From Pristionchus mayeri (lineage: Eukaryota; Nematoda; Chromadorea; Rhabditida; Neodiplogasteridae), in NCBI GenBank assembly GCA_036245805.1, contig BTRK01000005.1, positions 37,863,469 through 37,927,468 of the forward strand: a stretch of 64,000 nucleotides of DNA, written 5' to 3'. The notes under the pieces are model-generated. The model had not been told where the DNA came from and did not search any database. It was given only the letters and a program-made list of their open reading frames with translations. Position numbers and translations under genes: made by a program. Position 1 is the stretch's first letter. The number at the start of each line of letters is the position of its first letter. Below, one piece after another: positions 35,371 to 46,726 of the stretch.

Positions 35371-36062
35371 GATATGTGCCTAAAACATAATCAAAATATT
35401 TTTAAATTTATGTTAACAGCATCTCCTTCTCGCTGAAATATTGATTCAATGTTTATAAAATTTTAAAATTATTTGAAAAATATGTTTGTGCAGAGAATTT
35501 GACAATTACTGCTATTTTTCACGGAGTCTTTCAAATTATTTTTTCCGTTCTAGTTCAATTCTACTATGGGAAGGATTTTGACAAATTGAAAATGTTTTAT
35601 TTTGTCGAATTCTGGGTCTCTCCAATTTTTTGAAAGGGCAAAACGAGGAGAGAAATAATTTTGCATTATTATGCTTCAATTTGGCAGATTTTGCAAAGTT
35701 CTCAAACACTTTCTCAAAATGGTAAAAAATAGTGCAACGCGACTTATATTCTGTATGAGATATTACGAAAAGTAATCGTTAGATATCGGCATTTTATTCT
35801 GGTCTAGAGAAACCATGTAACCAATCCAACTTGACAAAGTACATTCGCATTAAAACGCATACTATCTTTATAATACCACGGTTCCTTTTTCTTCGAATAA
35901 ATATGAGAAATAAATATTTGATGACAATGATAATTCACTCTTCGATCAGGTTCTCAAACAGAGGCACAAAGTCACCCGTGCACTCTCTAGGTGGACACGT
36001 TTCATGCCCGTCCACGTCGAACGCGTGAGGTTCTCCACTGTCTGCGCACTCGCGGCATACCG

Positions 36063-37247
36063 CGAAGCGATAAAAGCGCACAAGAGCTCCTAGCAATAGC
36101 CGAGGCTCATGAGAGAGCAGGAAAAGGCGCGATTGATATCCGCCACGGAGAATCAGTCCACGGTGTGGACTATGAGAAGAAGCCTACCCAAGTACGCTTC
36201 GCACATCAGAATAAGCCGTATAGCGGTAAGTCTAAGTCCTACCACAAAGGACCTAAGGACACTCGAAGCTATAAGAGCACAAAAAATCAGTTCTCGAGGA
36301 ATACTAATAACCATAATCGAGGACGATACTGTACCTACTGCCACAAGCCGGGTCACACCGTCGAGATATGCTGGAAGAAAGATAAGAAGAAAAGAGCGCA
36401 CGGTGTATACTCTGACCCTGACTTGAGTTTCGATAAAGATCTGGTACAGTATGTGCAGCCCGCAGTGAACAATGTAAATGGATGTGCCTATCCTAAATGC
36501 ATGATACAGACAGAAGTATTGGGAAAGACATTAAAGTTTGAATTGGACACGGGATCAAGCATGACTATCATTGGTTCACAAGTATGGGAAGCTTTGGGCA
36601 AACCAGCATTAGTAGTATCGAGTCAGTCCGCACGAGCATACTCAGGAACACCTCTTCTGTTCATGGGAACGTTGAGAACCTCAGTAAAATGGAATAACCT
36701 GACAGCTCCATTAGACATACATGTTCTGGATCGTCCGGCACCCGCACTATGGGGTCGAGACGCAATCACAAGGTTCAGCATGAATCTAGGCCCTGTCTAC
36801 GATCAGGGAATCCACCAGATCACTAATAGTAAAGTAGATCTAGCTAGCAAGGTGAAAAAGATCCTAGAAGATAACGCCGAGGTTTTTGGAAAAGAACTGG
36901 GAAAGTGCACTGTAGCGAAAGCTACTCTCAAGTTCAAAGACAAAAATCCTCAGCCGAAATTCTTCAGAGCTCGACCTGTACCATTTGCGGTCAAGCCTAA
37001 AGTAGATGAGACCTTAGATAATATGGTCGCACAAGGTAGTATTAAACCTGTCGACCACGCCGAATGGGCTACTCCCTTGGTAGTAGTACCGAAACCAGGC
37101 GAAAAAGTAAGACTATGTGGAGATTTCAAGGTAACAGTTAACCCAGTACTGGATATAAATCAATACCCGTTACCAAAACCAGATGACATGTTTCATCAAT
37201 TGAATGGTGGAAAGAAATTCTCCAAGATATACCTAAAATATGCTTAT
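36063..37247 (+). pseudogene. Inverted gypsy copy: gag end, protease, start of RT
   Basis: From the junction AAGCGATA at 36063 the plus strand encodes the gag C-terminus with a zinc knuckle (CTYCHKPGHTVEIC, CX2CX4HX4C), an aspartic protease with ELDTGSSMTIIG, and the RT start (WATPLVVVPKPGEKVRLCGDF). It is the mirror of 42312-43496 with very few differences (for example DYEKKP against DYVKKP). The open frame is entered from reversed RING sequence, so it has no natural start. It is broken by the foldback at 37248. Confidence 0.88.
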
Positions 37248-38510
37248 CAGAGAAATTCTGATAGAACCGAGATACGTCCGTACAAGGAAAACCTAACCTA
37301 TGCTGAAAAATTGACTATAGGGGTACTTTTTCAGGTAGATCACGAAAATCGATCTTAGGAAGCCGTATCTTTGACCCCTCACTCCCTGCGGCACGCCTCA
37401 ACGACGAGATAGGTTTTTATAACTTTTTAACGGATCATCCAAACTCCATACATATATAGTGATCCTGAAAGATCTCGACGAGATAAGCATTTTTCCTGTT
37501 GGAAGTGAAAGGCTAGCTCCTCTGCGAAAAAAGTTATGTCTATTTAAATTATAAAAATTGCCGCCCTGGACAAGTGTTGCCCGATAACAATCCAATTTCA
37601 TTTTCATTCGATTCCGCATGCAATTTTACCCCTATAGGCAAAGTTATATGGAAATCGAATGGGACGTATTCAACGAAATTTTCAAAAGATTGTCTCGGGT
37701 TTGAGTGATTTTCGTCAAAAAGGCGATTTTTATCGCCTAACTGTTTTAGATCGAGTTCTGATGAACTTTCATGCGGAAATTCAGTTTCTACGAGTAAAAA
37801 TGCACCTGACATTATATTTCTCGTGAAATTCTGTGACATGCATTTTTTCGACCGAAATTGCCTCCAAAAACTCCTGAATTTGGAGAATTTGAGGTCGAAA
37901 AAATTGATGTCACAGAATTTCACGAGATATATATTTTCAGGTGTATTTTTACTCGTAGAAACCGAATTTCCGCATTAGAGTTTATCAGAAGTCGATCTAA
38001 AACAGTTAGGCGATAAAAATCGCCTTTTTCGACGAAAATCACTCAAACCCGAGACAATCTTTTGAAAATTTTGTTGAATACGTCCCCTTCGATTTCCATA
38101 TAACTTTGCCTTTAGGGGTAAAATTGCACGCGGAATCTGATGAAAATGAAATTGGATTGTTATCGGGCAACACTTCTCCAGGGCGGCAAATTTTTATAAT
38201 TTAAATAGACATAACTTTTTTCGCAGAGGAGCTAGCCTTTCACTTCCAACAGGAAAAATGCTTATCTCGTCGAGATCTTTCAGAATTACTATATATGTAT
38301 TGAGTTTGGATAAGCCATTGAAAAGTTAGAAAAACCGACCTCGTCGTTGAGGCGTGCCGCAGAGAGTGAGGGGTCAAAGATACGGCTTCCTAAGGCCGAT
38401 TTTCGTGATCTACCTGAAAAAGTAATCCTAGGGTCAATTTTTCAGCATAGGTTAGGTTTTCGTTGTACGGACACTACAGGGAGTTTCTCAATTTTATCAG
38501 ATTTCCTCTG
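37248..38510. mobile_element. Foldback element in the RT domain (plus copy), TTAT target duplication
   Basis: 1263 bp with inverted ends CAGAGAAATTCTGAT / CAGAGGAAATCTGAT. TTAT stands on both sides (37244-37247 and 38511-38514), and removing one TTAT with the element leaves the RT frame open. Inside, long arms share CCTAACCTATGCTGAAAAATTGAC, GCGGCACGCCTCAACGACGAG and TAGGCGATAAAAATCGCCTTTT. No transposase is encoded. The mirror copy is at 41049-42311. Confidence 0.88.
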
Positions 38511-38514
38511 TTAT

Positions 38515-39328
38515 ACCCAAGTAGAGTTGGACGAACCGTCTAAGAAATATCTGGTACTAAACACACAGAAAGGCCTATTTCAATACCAGAGACTCCCGTT
38601 TGGAGTAGCATCAGCACCAGCGATCTTCCAGAAGATTATGGAACAGACACTGGTTGGAATTCCTGGAGTGCTAGCGTATCTAGATGATATTACAATAACA
38701 GCACCCACTGACGAGGAACACTTAGAAAGGCTGAACCAAGTACTCACTAGAATGCGAAACGCAGGTTTCCGTCTAAGTAGAGAAAAGTGTGCATTCCTCG
38801 TAGAAAGAATGGAATTTCTGGGGCACATCGTGGATAAAGAAAGCATTAGTCCATCTCCAGAAAAGGTCAAAGCAATGTTGGAAATGCCAGAACCACTGAA
38901 TATTAAACACGTGGAATCCTTCCTAGGTATGATCAATTACTACGGTAAATTCATAAAGGATTTATCCACCCTAGCCGCCCCACTTAATGCGCTCCGTAAA
39001 AAGGACGCAGAATTCATCTGGGAAAATGAGCAGCGTAAGGCATTCGAGAAAATAAAGAGTCGACTCTCAGAAACAGATGTCCTATCTCATTATGATCCGG
39101 GCACTCCGGTAGTATTAGCCACAGATGCATCAGATTACGGTATTGGAGCAGTGATCTATCATAAGTTCCCAGATGGAAACGAAAAAGTGATAGCGTATGC
39201 ATCACGATCTCTCACCAAATGCGAAAAGAATTACGCACAAATAGAAAAAGAAGCGCTTGGAATTATCTATGGCGTAAAAAAATTCGCGCAATTTCTGTAT
39301 GGCAGAAAATTCACCCTGCTTACTGGAT
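38515..39328 (+). pseudogene. Inverted gypsy copy: RT and RNase H
   Basis: Continues the RT after the foldback (KGLFQYQRLPFGVASAPAIF, then the catalytic YLDD in LAYLDDITITAP), with the connection region and RNase H start (VLATDASDYGIGAV...). It stops at FTLLT (39328), where it is joined to a second, short copy of upstream RNase H-proximal sequence. It mirrors 40231-41044. Confidence 0.9.
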
Positions 39329-39465
39329 TTATCCACCCTAGCCGCCCCACTTAATGCGCTCCGTAAAAAGGACGCAGAATTCATCTGGGAAAATGAGCAG
39401 CGTAAGGCATTCGAGAAAATAAAGAGTCGACTCTCAGAAACAGATGTCCTATCTCATTATGATTG
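39329..39465 (+). repeat. 137-bp direct duplication at the turn of the palindrome
   Basis: GATTTATCCACCCTAGCCGCC... to CTCATTATGAT repeats 38960-39095 in the same orientation. It is inserted between the end of the plus copy and the start of the minus copy. Both borders are abrupt with at most a base or two of overlap, which looks like template switching. Confidence 0.9.
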
Positions 39466-41048
39466 TCGTAGTTTTTGTGGTGATATTGTTCATTTTCTTC
39501 ACCTCTGGCCACTTTGTTTTGGCATCTACAGTTACTAGCCACATCTGTCCTTGAAATGGACCTGCGAAATCAATGTGGATCATTTGCCACGGTCTTTCCG
39601 GTATTTCCCATGGATGTAAGGGTGTCTTGGTTAGACCATTTCCAAGCACTGCACACACTGGGCATGATTTAGCCATTATTTCAATAGCCATATCTATTTT
39701 TGGAAACCAAATTTTCAGTCTTGCTAATGCTTTCATTCTTGCTACGCCATAATGGTTAGCGTGCAAGTTTTTTAGGACTATTAGTCTTAGTTTCGTAGGA
39801 ATGACTATTCTACCGTCCATCATGAGGTAACAATCGCCCAAACTTAGGAAGTCTTTCTTTTCCGCGAAATTGCGCATTTCTGCTTCCCTTTCTTTCGGTC
39901 TAAAACCCGATCTCATTTTCTTTTTTACTTCCATGAGAATCGGATCTTTCTGAGTTTCTTCTACTAAGCTTATTGCAGAAATTGGGAGGCACCGCAGGGT
40001 TTGTTTATCCCATTGAGTGACCTCATCATCTTCTTTTACACTTTGGACAGATGGTAGCTCATGTTCTTGAGGTAGTCGGGATAACCCATCGGCATTCCCG
40101 AACTCCTCTGTATTACGGTACTCAATCTCGAACGAGTACATCATTAGCTTTAGAGCCCATCGGTGCAGTCTTTTTGCTGCTATCACCGGTAACTCGTGCT
40201 TAGTACCATAAATTCTCACCAATGGTTGGTGATCAGTAAGCAGGGTGAATTTTCTGCCATACAGAAATTGCGCGAATTTTTTTACGCCATAGATAATTCC
40301 AAGCGCTTCTTTTTCTATTTGTGCGTAATTCTTTTCGCATTTGGTGAGAGATCGTGATGCATACGCTATCACTTTTTCGTTTCCATCTGGGAACTTATGA
40401 TAGATCACTGCTCCAATACCGTAATCTGATGCATCTGTGGCTAATACTACCGGAGTGCCCGGATCATAATGAGATAGGACATCTGTTTCTGAGAGTCGAC
40501 TCTTTATTTTCTCGAATGCCTTACGCTGCTCATTTTCCCAGATGAATTCTGCGTCCTTTTTACGGAGCGCATTAAGTGGGGCGGCTAGGGTGGATAAATC
40601 CTTTATGAATTTACCGTAGTAATTGATCATACCTAGGAAGGATTCCACGTGTTTAATATTCAGTGGTTCTGGCATTTCCAACATTGCTTTGACCTTTTCT
40701 GGAGATGGACTAATGCTTTCTTTATCCACGATGTGCCCCAGAAATTCCATTCTTTCTACGAGGAATGCACACTTTTCTCTACTTAGACGGAAACCTGCGT
40801 TTCGCATTCTAGTGAGTACTTGGTTCAGCCTTTCTAAGTGTTCCTCGTCAGTGGGTGCTGTTATTGTAATATCATCTAGATACGCTAGCACTCCAGGAAT
40901 TCCAACCAGTGTCTGTTCCATAATCTTCTGGAAGATCGCTGGTGCTGATGCTACTCCAAACGGGAGTCTCTGGTATTGAAATAGGCCTTTCTGTGTGTTT
41001 AGTACCAGATATTTCTTAGACGGTTCGTCCAACTCTACTTGGGTATAA
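39466..41048 (-). pseudogene. Gypsy RT, RNase H and integrase (original orientation), truncated
   Basis: Read on the minus strand: RT palm with LAYLDDITITAP, RNase H (VLATDASDYGIGAV), then integrase with its zinc-binding HHCC region (NLHANHYGVARMK...SCPVCAVLG) and the first catalytic Asp (MIHIDFAGPFQGQ). The frame ends in KKMNNITTKTTTI at about 39466, so the second Asp and the Glu of the integrase core are gone. The upstream RT residues lie beyond the foldback at 41049. Confidence 0.9.
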
Positions 41049-42311
41049 CAGAGGAAATCTGATAAAATTGAGAAACTCCCTGTAGTGTCCGTACAACGAA
41101 AACCTAACCTATGCTGAAAAATTGACCCTAGGATTACTTTTTCAGGTAGATCACGAAAATCGGCCTTAGGAAGCCGTATCTTTGACCCCTCACTCTCTGC
41201 GGCACGCCTCAACGACGAGGTCGGTTTTTCTAACTTTTCAATGGCTTATCCAAACTCAATACATATATAGTAATTCTGAAAGATCTCGACGAGATAAGCA
41301 TTTTTCCTGTTGGAAGTGAAAGGCTAGCTCCTCTGCGAAAAAAGTTATGTCTATTTAAATTATAAAAATTTGCCGCCCTGGAGAAGTGTTGCCCGATAAC
41401 AATCCAATTTCATTTTCATCAGATTCCGCGTGCAATTTTACCCCTAAAGGCAAAGTTATATGGAAATCGAAGGGGACGTATTCAACAAAATTTTCAAAAG
41501 ATTGTCTCGGGTTTGAGTGATTTTCGTCGAAAAAGGCGATTTTTATCGCCTAACTGTTTTAGATCGACTTCTGATAAACTCTAATGCGGAAATTCGGTTT
41601 CTACGAGTAAAAATACACCTGAAAATATATATCTCGTGAAATTCTGTGACATCAATTTTTTCGACCTCAAATTCTCCAAATTCAGGAGTTTTTGGAGGCA
41701 ATTTCGGTCGAAAAAATGCATGTCACAGAATTTCACGAGAAATATAATGTCAGGTGCATTTTTACTCGTAGAAACTGAATTTCCGCATGAAAGTTCATCA
41801 GAACTCGATCTAAAACAGTTAGGCGATAAAAATCGCCTTTTTGACGAAAATCACTCAAACCCGAGACAATCTTTTGAAAATTTCGTTGAATACGTCCCAT
41901 TCGATTTCCATATAACTTTGCCTATAGGGGTAAAATTGCATGCGGAATCGAATGAAAATGAAATTGGATTGTTATCGGGCAACACTTGTCCAGGGCGGCA
42001 ATTTTTATAATTTAAATAGACATAACTTTTTTCGCAGAGGAGCTAGCCTTTCACTTCCAACAGGAAAAATGCTTATCTCGTCGAGATCTTTCAGGATCAC
42101 TATATATGTATGGAGTTTGGATGATCCGTTAAAAAGTTATAAAAACCTATCTCGTCGTTGAGGCGTGCCGCAGGGAGTGAGGGGTCAAAGATACGGCTTC
42201 CTAAGATCGATTTTCGTGATCTACCTGAAAAAGTACCCCTATAGTCAATTTTTCAGCATAGGTTAGGTTTTCCTTGTACGGACGTATCTCGGTTCTATCA
42301 GAATTTCTCTG
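41049..42311. mobile_element. Foldback element in the RT domain (original copy)
   Basis: The mirror of 37248-38510, with the same ends and the target duplication ATAA (TTAT on the coding strand). Since both gypsy copies carry it at the same codon, it inserted before the inverted duplication. Confidence 0.88.
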
Positions 42312-43556
42312 ATAAGCATATTTTAGGTATATCTTGGAGAATTTCTTTCCACCATTCAATTGATGAAACATGTCATCTGGTTTTGGTAACGGGTATTGAT
42401 TTATATCCAGTACTGGGTTAACTGTTACCTTGAAATCTCCACATAGTCTTACTTTTTCGCCTGGTTTCGGTACTACTACCAAGGGAGTAGCCCATTCGGC
42501 GTGGTCGACAGGTTTAATACTACCTTGTGCGACCATATTATCTAAGGTCTCATCTACTTTAGGCTTGACCGCAAATGGTACAGGTCGAGCTCTGAAGAAT
42601 TTCGGCTGAGGATTTTTGTCTTTGAACTTGAGAGTAGCTTTCGCTACAGTGCACTTTCCCAGTTCTTTTCCAAAAACCTCGGCGTTATCTTCTAGGATCT
42701 TTTTCACCTTGCTAGCTAGATCTACTTTACTATTAGTGATCTGGTGGATTCCCTGATCGTAGACAGGACCTAGATTCATGCTGAACCTTGTGATTGCGTC
42801 TCGACCCCATAGTGCGGGTGCCGGACGATCCAGAACATGTATGTCTAATGGAGCTGTCAGGTTATTCCATTTTACTGAGGTTCTCAACGTTCCCATGAAC
42901 AGAAGAGGTGTTCCTGAGTATGCTCGTGCGGACTGACTCGATACTACTAATGCTGGTTTGCCCAAAGCTTCCCATACTTGTGAACCAATGATAGTCATGC
43001 TTGATCCCGTGTCCAATTCAAACTTTAATGTCTTTCCCAATACTTCTGTCTGTATCATGCATTTAGGATAGGCACATCCATTTACATTGTTCACTGCGGG
43101 CTGCACATACTGTACCAGATCTTTATCGAAACTCAAGTCAGGGTCAGAGTATACACCGTGCGCTCTTTTCTTCTTATCTTTCTTCCAGCATATCTCGACG
43201 GTGTGACCCGGCTTGTGGCAGTAGGTACAGTATCGTCCTCGATTATGGTTATTAGTATTCCTCGAGAACTGATTTTTTGTGCTCTTATAGCTTCGAGTGT
43301 CCTTAGGTCCTTTGTGGTAGGACTTAGACTTACCGCTATACGGCTTATTCTGATGTGCGAAGCGTACTTGGGTAGGCTTCTTCACATAGTCCACACCGTG
43401 GACTGATTCTCCGTGGCGGATATCAATCGCGCCTTTTCCTGCTCTCTCATGAGCCTCGGCTATTGCTAGGAGCTCTTGTGCGCTTGTATCGCTTTGCTCT
43501 AGCAGCTTCTTTCTAATCTCGTCAGACTTAATTCCCGAAATTAATGCGAGGGACAT
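42312..43556 (-). pseudogene. Gypsy gag C-terminus, protease and RT start (original orientation)
   Basis: Open frame from about 43556 with MSLALISGIKSDEIRKK, the zinc knuckle CTYCHKPGHTVEIC, the protease signature ELDTGSSMTIIG and the RT N-terminus. Its N-terminal side continues the gag ORF that starts at 44173, but the two frames are separated at a run of eight A (43587-43600 region). A homopolymer indel is more likely than programmed frameshifting, because the break is in the middle of gag and not at the gag-pol border. Confidence 0.85.
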
Positions 43557-43585
43557 GAATGCATCCCTTGCATCATTTGTACTCT

Positions 43586-44173
43586 TTATTTTTTTTCAAA
43601 CTGACAGGATTTAGCCGCGCTCTGTATCTCTGAGAAGAACTCTTCCAACTTTTGCGTACTTTTCTGTGTAAGCTTAGTCAAACGGAATCTTTCAGACAGA
43701 ACCAGCACTTTAGGCTGGAATCTGGCTGCCATCGCATTTTTTGACTCATCATACGTGTACTCTTCCAACTCTTTTCCAGGAAGGAGTCCTTCTAGCAGAG
43801 CATAATTCAGATCACCTATTTCCTCCAGAAACACATATTTTTTGGCTTCTGGGGCAATTTTTCTCATTGTCATGAAATTTTCGAGACGTTTAGACCAGAT
43901 GCGCCAGTCGCTACCAGGTAGGTACGCACCAGGGGGTCTCCCTTGATACGGTACTTCTACCAGTGTCGCTGGTGCGGCTGGTGCAGCGGCTGTGACATTT
44001 GCTACAGTATTGGTAGGATCTTCTGTCATGAACACTTCATTACGGTATCTATGCGGAGTCTTTCTAAATTTCTCGGTCTCACGGATTCTACCAGCCGGGT
44101 TATGCTCGGTCTCACAGCTCTCGCTTGCCGGTGAATTCATGGTCTTACGGTGTCTACTTGCCATGGAACTCAA
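43586..44173 (-). CDS. Gypsy gag N-terminal part
   Basis: 195 codons from the ATG at 44173: a polar N-terminus, then an Ala/Pro-rich segment (NVTAAAPAAPATLVEVPYQG). The retrotransposon gag core follows, with PGAYLPGSDWRIWSKRLENFM, GDLNYALLEGLLPGKELEEY and FRLTKLTQKSTQKLEEFFSE, the usual capsid-like helices. It terminates after CQFEKK in the A-run noted for the next ORF. In an unbroken element gag and pol would be one reading frame or an overlapping pair. Confidence 0.8.
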   Translation of the reverse strand: MSSMASRHRKTMNSPASESCETEHNPAGRIRETEKFRKTPHRYRNEVFMTEDPTNTVANVTAAAPAAPATLVEVPYQGRPPGAYLPGSDWRIWSKRLENFMTMRKIAPEAKKYVFLEEIGDLNYALLEGLLPGKELEEYTYDESKNAMAARFQPKVLVLSERFRLTKLTQKSTQKLEEFFSEIQSAAKSCQFEKK

Positions 44174-44421
44174 AGGTGAAAGGGGGGGGGACTTCCCTCT
44201 CCTTTTTCTCCTGAGTTCTTATCGACTCCGCAGTCGACACGCCTTTTATGGGAGTATTCAGCGTTGATGAAGCGTCTTTTGAATCGTCTGATCGTAGATT
44301 ATCCATGGAGAATTGGTGTCTGAGATTTGGGGTTAAGTTTCACGGTCGGGGGTGGAGATTAGACAGGGGGGACTCCTCGAGTTACTGTAGGCGAGCCCGC
44401 GAAGCTCGAAGACTGAACGCC
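44174..44421 (-). other. Gypsy leader with primer binding site
   Basis: Between the 5' LTR and gag. Directly after the LTR the minus strand reads GGCGTTCAGTCTTCGAGC, preceded by T, so a TGGCG-type primer binding site is likely here. The tRNA species cannot be named from the window. Confidence 0.55.
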
Positions 44422-44659
44422 AGTTGGTTCTTGTGTGAAGACCAAGAGAGAGAGCGATAGAGAATGGTTTATCTCTGGATGAGAATGAGAGAATGAGGGG
44501 TTGCCGGCCTTTATATACAGGTGACGGCGAGTCGGGCCAATAGGGAAATGGGAGAGAGATCGCCGTCTCTTCTTCTTTGTTCCTCGCTGATCCAATTAGT
44601 AGACGTGCAGAGCAAAAAGATTATCTGTCGAAGTCCCTTTCTATATTACCATACCAACT
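44422..44659 (-). repeat. 5' LTR of the gypsy element
   Basis: 238 bp, the same length as the 3' LTR and differing at about one base. TGTATATAAAGG (TATA box) lies at 44508-44519 on the minus strand. ATATC at 44660-44664 is the right target duplication. Confidence 0.92.
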
Positions 44660-44869
44660 ATATCGAAGACGAAACTCATATGTTTCAGGAGGAGTTGAAA
44701 AACACAATTTCCAGTTTTTTAAGTATCGAGCGAGCGTTTTGGCTCCATTGATTTTGGCAGAATGAAAAGCTTTCATTCTGCCATTACTGAGTCTCTCCAA
44801 ATTGACGATTTGATTTTTCTTCAAAATGACATTAAAGGAGGACAGAAGGCAAAGTTCAACTTTGGGCCC

Positions 44870-45043
44870 TATCATTACCATGACCTAGCTCCTCTTAACA
44901 ACTAAAGGCTCCAAAAAATTGCATTAATATCTCTACTCTCATCAGAGTTATGATTAGTTGGCTGAGTGCCATGGACGCTTGATGGGCCAGGAAAGTGCAC
45001 GAATTCAAATATCGGGAAGTTTTGTCAAAAACTGGTGGGGATC
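44870..45043 (-). repeat. tRNA-like repeat copy 1, outer part
   Basis: AGTTATGATTAGTTGGCTGAGTGCCA, GAATTCAAATATC and CAAAAACTGGTGGGG match 55815-55912. The remainder of this copy, with the tRNA-like segment, continues at 46738 after a foldback insertion. ACCATGACCTAG near 44880 corresponds, inverted, to CTAGGTCATGGT at 56019-56030 in copy 2, so the repeat may also carry inverted ends. Confidence 0.7.
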
Positions 45044-46726
45044 AGTGCTGTCCACGCCGCCGGCGACCTCGAGACCATGAACCCCGAGTCATGGATTTTT
45101 TGGCAGGTGGTGGGGAAACCACAGTCGTTGAAGATAGACCTAAGGTACCATAACCGTCGTCATGTACATCGACACGACTGGTATTTGTCGGCTACCGTAA
45201 CCCGCACTACCTGAGTGCTGTGGGCACACCACGATGTGGTAAAACATACCTTAGACGGGTCAGGAAGGCTCGTCCGGCATACCGTAATCTAGTTACAGTA
45301 ACCCAAGTACAGTACCATATCTAGCAATCGTGAACTGACTTATTTTTTTTTGAAATTTCCATGAACCCCTCCCTATTCATGGTTGCGCCCCCCCCCCCCC
45401 CAAAAGGGGGGGCGCACCATCGTATAGGGGGGTCATGGTCGAAAAATCGATGGTAGGTCATGTGTACGTCAAGATTAAGTACTGTACCAATCAATAGTAC
45501 AGTACTTCCTGATACCGTATATAGCTACCGTAACCCTGATTACCGCGAACTGATTTTTTTTCAAAAATTGAAAATACCGTACCCTAATTAAAAAATCAAA
45601 GTACCGTAACCAATCGATAGTACAGTACCACCAGATACCGTATCCCACTACCGTAACCCCGACCATCGTGAACTATTTTATTTTGAAGATCTCCTGGTGA
45701 CGTGCACAATCGGCCTGGTGTCGTGAACGATCGATTGTACAGTACCCAACTGATTACCGTAACCCAGTTCCTTGGGTCAGATCTAGTTCCTTGGGTCAAA
45801 CATTTTTCTAAAAATTCTAAATCTATAATAAAATTATTTTGAAGTATCCCACCATAACTCTAATTAGTGTAGAACCAATTTATGATCGATTTAGGATTTT
45901 TATAAAATGATTTAGAATTTTTAGAAAAATGTTTGACCCAAGGAACTAGATCTGACCCAAGGAACTGGGTTACGGTAATCAGTTGGGTACTGTACAATCG
46001 ATCGTTCACGACACCAGACCGATTGTGCACGTCACCAGGAGATCTTAAAAATAAAATTAGTTCACGATGGTCGGGGTTACGGTAGTGGGATACGGTATCT
46101 GGTGGTACTGTACTATTGATTGGTTACGGTACTTTGATTTTTTAATTAGGGTACGGTATTTTCATTTTTTGAAAAAATTCAGCTCGCGGTAATCATGGTT
46201 ACGGTAGCTATATACGGTATCAGGAAGTACTGTACTATTGATTGGTACATCACTTAATCTTGACGTACACATGACCTACCATCGATTTTTCGACCATGAC
46301 CCCCTATACGATGGTGCGCCCCCCCTTTTGGGGGGGGGGGGGGGGGGCGCAACCATGGAAGGTCATGGAAATTTCAAAAAAAAATAAGTCAGTTCACGAT
46401 TGCTAGCTATGGTACTGTACTTGGGTTACTGTAACTAGATTACGGTATGCCGGACGAGCCTTCCTGACCCGTCTAAGGTATGTTTTACCACATCGTGGTG
46501 TGCCCACAGCACTCAGGTTACGGTAGTGCGGGTTACGGTAGCCGACAAATACCACTCGTGTCGATGTACATGACGACGGTTATGGTACCTTAAGTCTATC
46601 TTTAACGACTGTGGTTTCCCCACCACCTGCCAAAAAACCACCCGGGGTTAAAAAAACCACCCGGGGACCTCGCCACCATGACCCGGGGTTCATGGTGGCG
46701 AGGTCGCCGCCACTGCTGGACAGCTA
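45044..46726. mobile_element. 1.68-kb foldback inside the tRNA-like repeat, 11-bp target duplication
   Basis: Near-perfect palindrome with arms of about 0.8 kb and centre near 45870. TGGTGGGGATC is found on both sides (45033-45043 and 46727-46737), and copy 2 of the host repeat has this site once, so it is a true target duplication. A 9-11-bp duplication is typical of MULE-type elements. The arms are packed with TACCGTA/TACGGTA words and contain a long C-run/G-run pair (about 45389-45411 and 46320-46348). The many short ORFs are meaningless. Confidence 0.88.

Larger units (their letters stand above)
30705..36062. repeat. 5.4-kb palindrome: RING tail, LTR and pol tail mirrored around a foldback
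   Basis: Every block left of 33382 reappears in reverse on the right: RING exon (30705-30830 and 35935-36062), 3' flank, LTR (31394-31631 and 35133-35370), and pol tail ORF (31765-32205 and 34559-34999). Paired coordinates sum to about 66764 throughout, so the arms are collinear and almost indel-free. The axis falls in the loop of the foldback at 32.35-34.41 kb. The right end stops abruptly inside the RING exon (ATACCGCG) and joins gypsy gag sequence. Confidence 0.93.
31394..44659 (-). mobile_element. Ty3/gypsy LTR retrotransposon, internally rearranged
   Basis: The element is bounded by 238-bp LTRs that start AGTTGGT and end ACCAACT. The target duplication ATATC stands at 31389-31393 and 44660-44664, which proves one insertion. 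Reading leftward from 44659: 5' LTR, gag, zinc knuckle, protease, RT (with a foldback insertion), RNase H, integrase to 39466; then a block of inverted duplications (32344-39465); then the tail of pol, a polypurine tract and the 3' LTR. The LTRs differ at one site that I can see (CAAGAAG against CAAAAAG), so the insertion is young. The element cannot be autonomous: RT is split and the integrase core is cut. No envelope-like ORF is seen. Confidence 0.9.

Noticed and set aside
35991..37358. 455-codon ORF beginning with reversed RING sequence, as a fusion gene
   Set aside because: The first 24 codons are antisense RING exon and the last about 37 lie in a foldback. The start is an accident of the palindrome joint.
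41636..42010. 124-codon ORF in the RT foldback (and its mirror at 37549-37923)
   Set aside because: It crosses the foldback arms, has no domain, and its reading continues across a palindromic centre; a by-product of the inverted repeat.
43586..43600. Programmed -1 frameshift at the A-run between gag frames
   Set aside because: The run is inside gag, ahead of the zinc knuckle, where frameshifting would serve no known purpose. A homopolymer indel is simpler.
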